This document shows, in pieces, positions 11,288 through 23,186 of a stretch of 64,000 bases of DNA. Both the position numbers and the translations under genes were made by a program. Every line of letters begins with the position of its first letter. The stretch's first letter is position 1. The stretch is taken from NCBI GenBank assembly GCA_963855995.1, contig OY979717.1:30884297-30948296 (forward strand). The letters are read 5' to 3'. The notes beneath the pieces are model-generated. The model did not search any database. It saw nothing but the letters and a program-made list of their open reading frames with translations, and was not told where the DNA came from. The stretch comes from Muricea muricata (taxonomy: Eukaryota; Cnidaria; Anthozoa; Malacalcyonacea; Plexauridae).

Positions 11288-12538
11288 AGGTGGCTCCCTA
11301 TGGTTTTGTTCAGTTACAACCGGATTTATAGAGATCAGACGTTGTCCGCGCGAATCACGCGTGGAATGTTCGTGGCCAGCTATAATAAAATTTTTCATAT
11401 TCAAAATTGAAAACATTGTTTTTGCCGATGTTTTTGTGTTTCTACACACAACAAAGACGACAGTTCTATCTTACAATCGTTTGTGTTTCCAAGTTCAAGT
11501 AGTACGTGCTTTAAATCAGTTTTAAAACAATTTTTAGGCGCTTTTTATGTCCAGTAATGTAAATTTTAATGCTCGAAATTTTACGAAAAATGTATGGCCT
11601 CCGACTAAACTATTTTATATTGTCTTCATCGACTTTATGGCTCTTCTGAAATGTTACCGAAGCTTATGAAACTAGTGTAAGTTTTCTCGTTCAATTGGTT
11701 ACAATATCTGTCGTGTTTTAACAACAAAATCTTATAACTATCGTGAATATTTTCATGATTTATGTATTTAGGCCGTGAAGTCAAATTTGTAGTTCAATGT
11801 CTTGAAAAGGTTTTTGTGCATTGGTTTTTAATGATAAGACTAAATTTAAGAAACAGTGGTTTGATTTGATGCCTTATTATGTGGTATCTTTCCTTTTTGT
11901 CTTTTAATCCCTTAATCTCTTTAAGTTAAACCAAAAATTCCCAGCGACAAAATACTCGCATTTCTTGCAGTTCTGGTTGTTGTCCACGAATTGTGCCGGA
12001 TTCCACGCGTGATTTAAAAAATTTTATGACGTTAGAGCAAAAAAATATCATGAAATTTAGTGAAATTTGACTACAAATTTCGCCCGTTTCCTTCGGTGAA
12101 TTTTTTTAAAATTTTGCTCATCAATTAACCTCACTCAGACGCTTGTAATGTCACATTTTTGTAAATTTTAATCGAAGGGATTTTTTTTAATATTTATTTT
12201 TAACATTTTGGAGAATAATGAAAAAATGTATCGATTAAATTTTTTTAAAATGTGTAAGTGAAACGATTACGTCAATACCATGCAGCTTGTTCAATTAAAA
12301 AATAATTCACCGAAGGAAACCCCGAAAATTGTGGGAAGAAGACGAAAAGTAAGCCATGTTCTAATCCATTTGTTGCCATGGCAACAACCTTCTAGCACAC
12401 AGTCACAACCATAAAATCTTCAGTAAGACTTCAATAACACTTGCACTGAATTTCATATTTTTATCATGAAAGAGGTGGAAATGCGAGGGTCTTAACGGCT
12501 ACAATGCACTTTTGAACTAAAACAGTAGGGAGCCACCT
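11288..12538. mobile_element. Long MITE, Tc1/mariner type, TSD TA
   Basis: The ends AGGTGGCTCCCTA and its complement are flanked by TA at 11286-11287 and 12539-12540. A second inverted pair lies inside, around the CACGCGTGGAAT and ATTCCACGCGTG motifs near 11356 and 11999. No coding frame is seen. It carries a perfect X-box at 12372-12385. Confidence 0.75.
12372..12385. promoter_or_regulatory. RFX X-box inside the MITE
   Basis: GTTGCCATGGCAAC is the canonical perfect palindrome. Because it lies within a mobile element, copies of that family could spread the site. Confidence 0.45.
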
Positions 12539-12540
12539 TA

Positions 12541-13516
12541 AAAGCTAAATTAATTCTTTTATCGTAGTGAATTTAGCCCTGCATGCGGTCCTTTTTTTGG
12601 TGAAAAATGTTTATGCAGCAACACAGTTGTTGCTAGATGGCACAAGAAGTGTGTTATATCACCTTATCTGTGAAAAAATGAGTAAAATAATTGCCATACA
12701 GCCATAAAGCTGTCAAAAGTCAGAAAAAATAGCCTCGGGAGACTACCCTGTATCAAATACCAGCTCTCAGTGACTATGAAAATAAGTTCGTTTACTCCCC
12801 ATTTTTGAGGAAATAACCGGAATGGGTGTCCTTTGTGCCGAAAACATACAAAAAATTGAAGTAGAAATGAAAAAATACATCAATTTTTAAAACAATTCTT
12901 TCTTGGCTCTAAACTATACATTTAGGACACATATTCCAGCTAGACTCATAAACTAGAATATGCGTGCTTTCTAAAGCATACAATTTGTAATGCTAACATC
13001 GTTCCCAGACCCATCTCCCAAGTCCGCAAAGATAAGTAACACAATATCAAGAATGTTATGGTCACGTGACCGTTTCCATGGCAACAAAATATTGCAATTT
13101 GTTAACACTAGGCCTAACTATTATTATAGCAAGTTTGGTGGAGGTTGCTTTAATATATTACGAGTAATTGCCATTTATGTCATATTTTGCTAAAATGAGC
13201 TGGAGCCATGACTTAAGTGCACTGAGTAGATCTATACTCATGAAGGGGAAATCTCTAGTTCTCTACAGTTAAATTATAACTCCTTAACTACCCATTAACC
13301 CATTGTCAATTAAACTCATCTGGTGCTGGACAAGAAAAAAAAATAACTTGGGTGCACTGAATCTGGTTTGCATTACAGCTGAATGGGTTAACTACTGTCA
13401 CAAACTTCAAAATCAAGTTGATATAGGTACTTTAAAAGCTCCAATACAATGCTCACTAGGAAGTAAGAAATAATCTTGTCAATTTGTATAATAAATATAT
13501 TAAATAATATTGGTAT
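12541..13516. other. Intergenic with E-box plus X-box
   Basis: No gene is seen. At 13061-13085 a GTCACGTGAC palindrome is followed directly by GTTTCCATGGCAAC. A closely similar pair recurs at about 58449-58473, beside the microsatellite. Confidence 0.5.
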
Positions 13517-15180
13517 ATGATTTGTCTTAAGGATCACCAAAGAAATGAAACATTTTGTTGTCAACCGCAAAGTTCCACAGCAACTATACAGGCGTATACA
13601 GCTGAAACCAGTGAAGACCCGTCATTAGAAATTCTCCAGAAAGTGTTCCATCATGACCAGTTTAAAGGTAATCAAAGAGAAGTAGTCCAATCTCTTTTAA
13701 ATGATCAAGATACTTTGGCAATTATTCCCACCGGTGGGGGTAAATCAATGTGTTACTGGATTCCTGGGATTGTTACTAAAGGTGTTAAAGTGGTTATCAC
13801 ACCTCTTTTAGCCCTGCTGAGTGATCAAGTATCCAAGTTAAGAAATTATGGAATACCAGTGTGTTATGTCACTTCCAGCTTGCAAACCCAAGAAAGAGAT
13901 TCTATTTTCCATCAGTTGACCAAACCAGGTCCAAAATATAAATTCTTTTACATTACACCTGAATTTGCTCTGACTCCTCAAGTATCTTCCTGTTTCAAAG
14001 CCATGACAGAAAACAAAACCCTTAGTAGGTTTGTCATTGATGAGGTTCATTGTGTGGACACTTGGGGTAGCAGTTTTAGACCTGCCTATGGTCAGCTTAT
14101 AGAACTAAGAAAATTCAGCAGGCCTGTTGCAGCATTTACTGGTACAGCTACAAATGAGACACGACAACAAATAATTGAGAAGTTGGGCCTTTGTCAGCCA
14201 GAAATACATCAGGCTTCGGGTAATAGAAGTAACTTGTCATTTTCTGTGCTGAAGAAAAGAAACAAATACTCAAAAGAAGATGTTGTTGGGTATGTTAAAG
14301 AAAGCCATGGTAGTCAATGTGGCATTGTATATTGTTCATCTACCAAGGATACAGTTGAACTTGCATACATTTTTAAATCAAAAGGTATGTCAGCTGTATA
14401 TTATCATGGAAAGCTGGATCCATTTGAAAAAGCTACCAATGCCAAAGCTTGGTTAGATGGCAAAGCCAAAATAATGTGTGCTACAAATGCTTTTGGTATG
14501 GGTATAGACAAAGCAGAAGTACGGTTTGTTATCCATGATAGCATACCAAGATCGTTGGAGGACTACTACCAGGAAGCAGGTAGAGCCGGAAGAGATGGTG
14601 CCCATCAAATTGTGCAATTATGTTCAAGTTTTCAGATAGAAGTCAACTCCTGCGCACCACCTCTTCTACTGATTCACAGCAGATGAATCGAATTAAAAGA
14701 TCTGTTGATGCTGTGGTACGCTATTGCATGTCTACTACATGCATGAGGAAATTAATCATGGAACATTTTAATGATATAACAGATGTCAATTGCAATGGAA
14801 CTTGTGACAATTGTGCAAATTCTCCCTCTCCTCCTAAAGAATATACAAAAGAAGGTGCTATGGTTTGCAAATGTGTAGAGGAAATGGGAACATTAGTGCC
14901 AGCCATTACAGCCAAACAAGTGGCTCTCACTTTCAAAGGTTCAAAGTCCAAAGCTGAAGTGGAAAGTAAGGGATTTCATAAACTTGCACATTATGGAGCA
15001 GGCAAAAATGTTTTTAAAAATGATAGTGATGCAATAACATTTGTTCAGCATTTTATTATTGAAAATGTTCTGATTGAGAATATTGATATTGCGAGTGGTC
15101 GGCTCACAACACACATCACATTGGGAAGTGAAGCAACAGAGATACAAGATGACAGGAAAAAAATTTGGATTTCATTCTAA
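13517..15180 (+). CDS. RecQ-family DNA helicase, one frameshift
   Basis: Superfamily 2 helicase motifs appear in order in the first frame: motif I IIPTGGGKSM (residues about 68-78), Ia VVITPLLALLSDQ, II FVIDEVHCVDTWG (DEVH where most RecQ have DEAH), III FTGTAT, IV GIVYCSST, V ATNAFGMGIDKA, VI QEAGRAGRDG (about 352-361). The frame changes at the CCC run 14601-14603. The next frame supplies the RecQ zinc-binding part (MRKLIMEHFND then NGTCDNCAN) and a winged-helix (RQC-like) region ending at 15180. The protein would unwind 3'-tailed DNA. A start further upstream by splicing is possible. A lost C explains the break, so the gene may be intact. No HRDC domain is seen. It lies outside the Polinton, whose left end is at 15657. 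Confidence 0.8.
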
Positions 15181-15650
15181 CTTTGTAGATACAGCCAGGT
15201 ACTGTATTGGCACTGTACATGTCGTAGCTAATTGACTAGCAAATTGAAAGCTGCTCAGTACATTAAAAATGTTTGTCCATTGAACTGAGCTTCACCATTG
15301 ATCATTAAAATAATTTCTTAGCACTAGAGTTTTCCTATTTACGAGTAAAAATATAATAGGAAAGTAAAAAAGGTGCACTGGAGTGCTGTACATTTCAATG
15401 CATGAATTGTCAAAATCAAGAAAAAGTTACTAAATAGAGTTAAATATAACACATGAAATTACAATTTGATTTCAAGTTATCTTGGGTGATATTATAAGAC
15501 AAGATGATAATTATTATTGTCGAGAGTGTGAATTTCCCTGAGTGTACAACAGTTTGTCAGGATGTTTTCATTGTTATTTTGTATATACTGTATTAACATG
15601 TTATGGTAATCCAAAAAATGAAAACTTTAAAATTTAAACTGTTAGTCCTA
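15181..15650. other. Intergenic, no gene seen
   Basis: This is AT-rich sequence between the helicase stop codon and the Polinton target duplication. Confidence 0.5.
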
Positions 15651-15865
15651 CTGATAAGTAGAATACCCACAGCTATAGAACACTTAGTCAGCATTTTTCA
15701 CGGAGCTCTTACCCCTGTGAATTAGTTCCCAGGTTATCCGTGTGAGACAGGTGCGCGCGCATGTTAACCGGAAATACGTGTAAAACCTGTTTTTACTGGT
15801 TTGGGCTATTGTTTAGAGAGGAAAGACGTCATATTGTCCGACTTTTAGCGCCAAAAATTCACACA

Positions 15866-17005
15866 TAGTCTAGCTGCTAACGACCAAAAAAGAGCTGAAT
15901 TGTTCACTTTAGTGATAAAAGCGTGAAACTTTGCATGATTGTTACTAAACATGTCATAAACAATTTTTGATATGGACCCAAGCTTAATTCAATCTCGGTC
16001 AATGTCATGAAATAGGGCATGCGCAGTGCGTGCGTCAGTAGATAAAAATTGGAAAATGAAATAATGTCTTATTTTGACTAAATACTCTTATGGAGTTTCT
16101 AAAGAGGATCAAACGCTATGTTACTTATCAGGTTGTAAAAGTGTAGTCTCTGAGATATCGCAGATCAAATATTTTTGAAAGTGCTGATTCAGCATTTTCT
16201 GTCCGATCAAAATCCCTCAGCAGTTGATAGTTACCTATTTCTTCTTTTGATATTATTGATTCTGATACAAGTGTATACCTAGGAAAATAGCTATGAAGTG
16301 GAGCAATGTCAATTTTTCCATTATATCTTGAATCAATATTCAAGTTCCAATCTATAATATTCACTATAATGATACAACCACTGAACATTGCAATATTAAT
16401 GAGACATTTAGCTCTAGCCAAATGAAGCTGAGATTGTCCCCTTTAAATCTCCAAAAATTATATATGTGAATGTTTAAAGAAGATTGCACTTTTATGACGA
16501 ATGCCTTCTGGTTAGCCCTTAATCAGAAATATAAATTTTGACCTGCGCAACGGTTTCTAGTAAATTTACGTTGTTGCACTTTTCAAAGCACTTTTTCTAC
16601 ATATACACTTCCCTTAAGATCAACAATATACAAGAAAGAAATACGTAATTATCAAACGCTGAGAGGTTTTAATAAGACAAAAAATGCTGAATCAGCAATT
16701 TCAAAAATTTTGAATCTATGATATCTCAGGAAATATACTATTACAATCATAAGTGTGATTTGGCATTTAATCCTCTTTACCAACTTTATACAAACGCTTA
16801 GTCAAAATAACACATCATTCGATTTCCCACTTTTTTTACAATTGATGTACGTGTACTGCGCTTGTCATATTCCATGACATCGACTAAGATTGAATTTGTC
16901 TTAGATCCATATCTAGATTTGATTATCTCAGCAATATTAGTAATTGGACAAATTTTCAAGCTTCTATCATAAAAGTGAACAATTTGGTCGTTAACGGCTG
17001 TACTA
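15866..17005. mobile_element. 1.1-kb foldback MITE, TSD ACA
   Basis: The ends TAGTCTAGCTG and TAGTACAGCCG (complement) are followed by a shared TAACGACCAAA and by longer imperfect inverted homology, including GCTGATTCAGCATTTT near 16181 with its partner near 16684. Flanks are ACA at 15863-15865 and 17006-17008, with the empty site in the opposite Polinton arm. No coding sequence is seen. Confidence 0.75.
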
Positions 17006-17321
17006 ACAGTCATTGTTAAAGGGCCCATGCAGCCATTTTCTTTTATTTCATCACCTTATAGATCGCAGCACGGTGAGTTTGGTGCTGCAAAAATTTTGTC
17101 GATACGATTATTCCTTGCGAAGGTATGCAGGGTTGAAGTAATGAAAATTAGGCATTTTGCGACGCCATGTTTGCCCATTGTCTGAGACTGGGGCGAGAGG
17201 TACTGTGACGTAAAAACCGGAACGGAAGTAAACACAACAAGAAAGCGCATTATCTTTCATCATGTAAATTATAGGGCACACACAGCAGTTTCGAATTACT
17301 CTCACATTTTGTTCGACAAAG

Positions 17322-20300
17322 ATGCCTGAAAGATGTGTTGTGACAGGCTGCAGCAACACGAGAAATTTAGACGAAGGTATTTCGCTTCACACAATACCTT
17401 TTTATGGTGACGAACGGCCAGAAGCGAAGAAAAGGAGGAAAAAGTGGGTTAGTTTTGTGAAACAAAAACGTGCAAAATGGGAACCAACACGACACTCGGG
17501 AATATGTTCGAAGCATTTTAAAGATACCGACTTTTCGCAAAGATTCGGCGAAGTCGAGGGGGTAAGAATGCAAGGTAAAAGATGGTTAAACTCTGATGAA
17601 CTTGGAGTTTCAGTATTTCCCAGTGTTTATATTGAAGTTACAGGAAATCCCCTGACCGGCAGAGCCAAACGACAGGTAAACTATGAAATATATATTTGTG
17701 AGGTAGTTCTTTTGCCTATTTTGGGTGCGTCAGAGTAAACTTATTGTATTTTTAGTTGATTAGAAGCGCGAAAAGCGGAGACGTGTTAGCTACAGGATCG
17801 CTGGAAACTGTTGCAAATCAAGCTACTACACGCACTGACGCTATTATACAACCTGAAGAGAAGGGTGAATGCTCTGGTGTTATATTGCCCCAACCGGATT
17901 CGCCAACAAAATGTGTCGAATGTTCGTCGCTGTCTGCAAAGAATCAGGAACTGAACAACACAATAAAGAAATTACAACGGTTACTGCAAGTGCGAGACAA
18001 AAAGTTAAGAAAGTACAAAAGAAAAGGTAGGAATTCCCAATTCAAATTATTACAAATACGGTTAAAGTATTTTGTTTGCAATTATGATGTATTAAATCGG
18101 TATATAAGCGCCAGTTATCTGAAAATTTATATTGTGCGCCTTATAGCTCTAAAGCTGGAAAACGCATTAAAACAATTTGGCGATATACCACAGAAAAGAG
18201 TGCGGGTGAAGTGATTTGGTGCTTCAGACAAAATGATTGAAGATTGCGAGGAAAGTGACTTTCAGATGGGAGGGGAATTTGATGTTAAAGAATTGGATGT
18301 TGAAGAAGAATTGGATGTTGAGCGAAGCCAAGCATCAACTTCTAGCTCACAGTATACAACAGGGTCAACAGAATCAACAGAAGAAGATCACAGCTCTGAT
18401 GATAATGACAGTCGGTAAATACAAATAATGTTTTATCCCTTTTAGTGGCAATGTGGTCAGTGCACACGTATATTTACTAGATGTATGCATTAGTCTATAT
18501 TTCAAATCCTCTTATTTTGTTTGTGTGCCAGTACCATATGCATGTTGTTAATCAGAACCCTCAAAAAATTCAAGATTCGGCCGGAATTGAGTTGCGGTGC
18601 ACCCCTAAATTTTCCTCGGTATGACCAATCATGGACGTAAGAATGATAAATCATTGGTATGATCAATGGTTCTGGTATGTCATATCTGCAGTCCTTGTAA
18701 TTGCTAATAATTTTTAAAAATTTGCCTTGAATTCACATAGGTTAGTTCTTGCTGGGAAAACTCTGAGAACAGAACCGAAGCAAGTTGTCTTCCTTTCACA
18801 GTTAATGCATCTGTTTAAATTTTGTCATGCTTGTAAAGCAGACAATCCAGAAGTACAGAAATATGAGATTGGCAGCATGGTTGTTATTAAAACTATTTGT
18901 CATGCCTGCAAGCAAGAAATGAAATGGCAAAGTCAACCATTTTTGCCAGGAGGGAGTAACCCAGCTGGGAACCTCTTAATTGGCTTTTCTATACTGATGA
19001 CTGGTGGTTCGCCTTCACGGGTCATAAGAATGTTCGAGCACATTGGTATTTGCTGCATATCTCTTCGTACTTACTTTGAGTACCAGAGGGTGAGTAAGTT
19101 TAATGGGATATATTTTTTCATGAGGCAAATATATTGACTTAGTTGCATGTGATCTATTCATTATATCCTAGGTAGCCCACTAATTGATGGTATATTTTTG
19201 GTTCAAAAAATGTGTATTTATTCTTGTGTTACTCTGTCTACAACTTTATTCATGCACACGGTCCAGTTCAATGAGCGGTCAGCTTGTGATCCAAAAACAA
19301 CCATCAATTGAACCAAAAACATACCATCAATTGAACCAAAAACATACCATCAATTAGTGGGCCCCTAGGATTATATGGCATTGAATACTGCTGCCTATTT
19401 TTATGTTAAAATACGATTTATTCAAATTTCTTTTTGTAGAACAAATTGTTCCCATCCATTTACATATACTGGGAGAGATATAAGAACCAACTAGTTGCAA
19501 AGGTGAAAGCCGAAGAAGATCCTGTGGTACTTGCCGGGGATGGACGGCATGATAGTATGGGCCACAGTGCCAAATACTGTGCTTATACAGTCTTCTCTTG
19601 CTCCCTTCCTGGAATTATCCATTTTGAGCTAGTCCAGGTTTGCAAGCATATTATAATCCCAGTATTGTACCATGAGTATCTAATATGTAGCAGACTCAGC
19701 CCTTATTAGTCACAATCTTTCCCTCACATTTCTTGATTATATTTTAATATATTTAGAGAAACCAAGCAGGAAGCAGTCCAGCTATGGAATTCATGGCTTT
19801 CAAATTGTGCATGGACTATTTGTTTGGGAATGATATAAATATGGGAACGTTTATATCTGACAGACACAAGACCATTGCCAGTTACATGAAGAAGAATCTA
19901 AAAAAAGTCATTCACTACTATGATCTCTGGCATTTAAAGAAAAGTAAGTGACTAAAAATGAAAGTGTACTTTATATTCTGTTTATAAAGCGGAAGTTTAC
20001 CTTTGATTAACACTTATAGAAATCCACAAGGTCCTTTCAAAGATTGCAAAAGAGAAAGGATGTGAAGATCTTGTAGACTGGGTAAAACCATGTGAAACTC
20101 ATCTTTATTGGAGTGCGACATCCACATATAGTGGTGATGGTGATATCATCTGGGCTAAATTCAGAAGCTTTTTGAGCCATGTTGTCAACAAACACAAAAA
20201 TTTGGATGACCCTTTGTTTGATAAATGTGCTCATAGAGAAATTGAACCCAGAAGATGGTTAAAATCCGGTGAGTCTAAAATAGTAAAGAACTGAGAAACA

Positions 20301-21352
20301 TCAAGGTGCAGTGCATAATGGGTTAATTATGTACCTGTAAAATATCTGTTTTGACAAGGTACTGTTGTTCATGACCGGTTATGTGCTGAGCTCAACAAGA
20401 AAAGTTTGGTTTCTGGCATAAAGAAGATATCACCCCTAGCCCAAACAAGTTGCTTAGAAGCCTTCCACTCAGTGTTGAACCACTTCTGCCGAAAGATGCT
20501 GGCTTTTTCATTTGCTGGGATGTATTGCAGGTAGATATGTATAATGTAGCCCAATTCTTATTGTTTCAGTAATAACTAGAGATCAGCGCATGTATTATCT
20601 GTATTACATAATACCATTGCATAATACAGATAATATATGCACTGATTCCTGTATGTTACTGAAACCACTTGGGCTACTAGGGGCTGATATGTCATTTTTT
20701 AAAAGTTACATACCTGCCTCGAAGCCCGAATCAACTATCTCATGGAAATTGAGAGAGAGTAATCTAATTGTCTGAGCAAAATTAGAGATCAAACGTAAAC
20801 ATTCAACAAAAAATTGATTTTTTGTGACATTTTGTTGGAAAAGTAATATCAAGAATGATGATTGTTTTGCTACTCACTATCTATCAAGAAACAGATAGCA
20901 AGTAGCTAGCCAATCAAATTACAGCATTTCCAATAGTATGATTCTACTGAAATTGAAAAGCGTAATTATGGACTAATATGACAATAGGATATGTGAGAAA
21001 ACAAAATATGTTATAAGTAACACATTTTCGATTTCTTTTAATTTAGGCATGCTATTGCTGCAATCCACTTCAATTCCAACCTTCAACGTGAAGTAAAAAC
21101 TAGAAAAAGTGACAACAGGGAAATGGTTAAGGTGTCGTACCCAAAGTTCAAGAATGGAGAGGCAACTGTTAAGTCTGTTAGAATAAAGCCAAATTTTGGT
21201 ATGTGACAAGTTTTGTGTGACATAGTGAAGAGTTTATTGATAACAATGAATAAAAAATTTGTCTTTATTTAGAGTTATTGCTGTTGTATATTTTGAAGAG
21301 CCTAGCTTGTGACATTACTCAAAAGTTAAGGATTGTAAATTTAACATGTTAA
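17322..21352 (+). CDS. Kolobok transposase with THAP domain (10 exons)
   Basis: Proposed exons: 17322-17675, 17756-18026, 18147-18414, 18741-19089, 19440-19637, 19757-19943, 20020-20268, 20359-20530, 21047-21198, 21273-21352. All junctions are GT-AG and phase-compatible, giving 760 codons. Exon 1 is a THAP zinc finger (CVVTGC near the start, GICSKHF near its end). Exon 2 ends in a coiled coil. The catalytic part shows AGDGRHDSMGHSAKY (Asp), ISDRHKTIASYMKK (Asp) and SCLEAFHSVLNHF (Glu). The enzyme would bind the element ends by its THAP finger and cut and paste at TTAA. Codon 231 (18212-18214) is TGA; the same frame continues on both sides, so this copy is dead unless the stop is an error or is read through. 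Confidence 0.8.
19169..19370. repeat. MITE in Kolobok intron 4
   Basis: The ends CCCACTAATTGATGGTAT and its complement lie within CCTAG-like flanks. The phrase ACCATCAATTGAACCAAAAA is repeated in tandem at its right side. Confidence 0.55.
20715..20950 (-). repeat. Dispersed repeat in Kolobok intron 8
   Basis: This is an inverted copy of about 46787-47035: it shares ATAGTTGATTCGGGCTTCG, CAATTAGATTACTC, TTTTTTGTTGAAT and AGTAGAATCATACTA in the same order. The two copies lie inside different transposons (Kolobok and P-like). Confidence 0.6.
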
Positions 21353-21371
21353 TAGTCTTCAACAGAATTAT

Positions 21372-23186
21372 TTAGTCTTCATCTAGTTCAAATCCTGTGT
21401 AGCTTTCATCTTTCTCTGCAGGGAACTTCTTCCTAATGAGGATATATGCGCATGATGGCAAAGGTTTTCTGACTTTTCCCATTATTCCATAAACAAGCCT
21501 ACAGAACTCTCTGTATGAAACACTTCGTAAGAACCTAAAATGAATAATAATTATGGTCACTAAAATAGCAATGCAACAAATTAAAATGAGGAAATATAAA
21601 TTAGAAAAGATATCTACATAAACCAGATTATCTTAAATCTGGAAAATGTTGCCAACCATGGTGGTATCTTGTGGCCATACACACACCTAACTAGAATTTG
21701 GTTATAGCACAGGGGCAGGTTTTATCAAACTTGTTTTATATTTTCAACTTTCCCAAAATTAAAGCTGAATGCTTTTGGTACAACCAGCTTCAATACAGGG
21801 AGATAGGGCCAATGAGTTGAAATTTCCATGTCCATGCATGTCACATTACAAATCTCATTAAAGGGAAATGGCAACAAAAATTTTTATCGTCTTATTTGAA
21901 AGAGACTCCAAAACAATGTATAGAAGTCAATTACAGAATTTTTATATCTGCCTTATTTGGTGAGATATTTTGACTTGAAATCTTTAGTTGTTCGCCATCT
22001 TGGATATTTGTAGATATGCATGATACGTCACAACTTGGGTCACGCAATTTTTTTTCTTAGGACACAATGATTAATTTTCTCTAATAACCACACACATAGT
22101 AAGTGTTTTGGATTTCAGCACGGACTGAAAAGGTTTCACAAATATTCTATTTGTGGTAGGTATTTAGGAGAAGCTTTGAATCGCTTATCCCTGTTGTGAC
22201 GTCACTAAAACATTGTTAATGAGGTTAAAAATTAACCCAAGATGGCGGACAGTTCGATTATTTAGGTCAGAATATCTCCCGAAGTAAAACAGATATAAAA
22301 ATTTTGTAATAGACTTCTATATATTATTTCAGAGTCTCTTTCAAATGAGAAAATAAAATTTTTTGTTGCCATTTCCCTTTAATACCATTATCCCAATCAC
22401 ACAGGGAGTCAATTGGTTTTCCGGTCAATAAGAAAGCAGGTGCAGAATGTTGCACTGCTGAGGGCCCTACTTTCTATTTGCAATACAGCAGTTATAGTAT
22501 ACCTTTCTTCTGATTCCATTTGAGTATATTTTCCCTTTATTGTGGTCTTGTAGTGTGAAGATGCCATTCTTAGACTCCACTTTTCAAGACAAATAGAGGC
22601 AAATCCTGGATGATCTGTAATGCATTGGAGTTTTGTTTCTTCTCCAATATCTTTCTTAACTAGAACACTATTTAACTCCTCCACACAGACTTCTTGTTCT
22701 TGGCAACAGTAACACTCGTTAGGATTTTGAAGAAGGCTTGTGTTACAATTTCCACATGTACACCTACAAGTTAGGGTGTAAAAAGATTAGGTATCAACTA
22801 CACATGCTAAACAATGCCACATGGCAGGTGTGTATCGGCTTCTGCATTATGCTGATTTATGCTGTCATGTTTGTATTACAGTATATTAAAAAGCATTACC
22901 ATTCACTGACTGGTATTGATCCATTTAAACGACGCGTAAGCATTTCATCTAAATTTCGCTCCTCTGCCATTTCAGCTTCGTACCTAGCAGTCCATTCTTC
23001 GTCTGCAATCGGATCATTTCGGTAGGCATATTCTTCTTCGCTACTAGACAAATACTCGCTTGAATATTTGCCGACTTTACTTTGGTCCGTGTTTTCCATG
23101 AGTTCCTCCTCCATTTCTTGCTCAAAATCAGAACATCCTGAATTCTCAGACTCGAAAATTACTTCGGAGCTTGACGAAGAACTCAT
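21372..23186 (-). CDS. P2X7 intracellular 'ballast'-like protein carried by the Kolobok
   Basis: Three minus-strand exons, 23186-22900, 22763-22503 and 21534-21372, join in phase through GT-AG sites to give exactly 237 codons (236 residues). The first about 90 residues are acidic and Ser-rich (SEVIFESENSGCSDFEQEME). The rest matches the C-terminal zinc 'ballast' domain of P2X7 receptors: WCTCGNC (Cys97, 99, 102), NECYCCQEQEVC, DHPGFASICL, SYREFCRLVYG and PLPSCAYILIRKKFP. No channel domain or membrane segment is present. Only the orientation, opposite to the transposase and inside its TTAA-flanked ends, says this is cargo. There is no frameshift or stop, so it may be under selection. Its role is unknown; a zinc-bound partner or transposition cofactor is a guess. 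Confidence 0.8.
21862..22378. mobile_element. TTAA-flanked MITE (Kolobok type) in the ballast-gene intron
   Basis: The ends AGGGAAATGGCAAC and its complement lie between TTAA at 21858-21861 and 22379-22382. It is 517 bp, non-coding, with further inverted homology inside (CAGATATAAAAATTTTGTA and partner). The TTAA duplication and AGGG end suggest mobilisation by a Kolobok transposase. It does not touch the exons. Confidence 0.75.

Noticed and set aside
13517..15180. Bacterial contamination suggested by RecQ
   Set aside because: The base composition matches the surroundings, and neighbouring genes have introns and animal transposons.
16128..17028. Minus-strand frames upstream of the Kolobok
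   Set aside because: They fall inside the foldback MITE and have no coding features.
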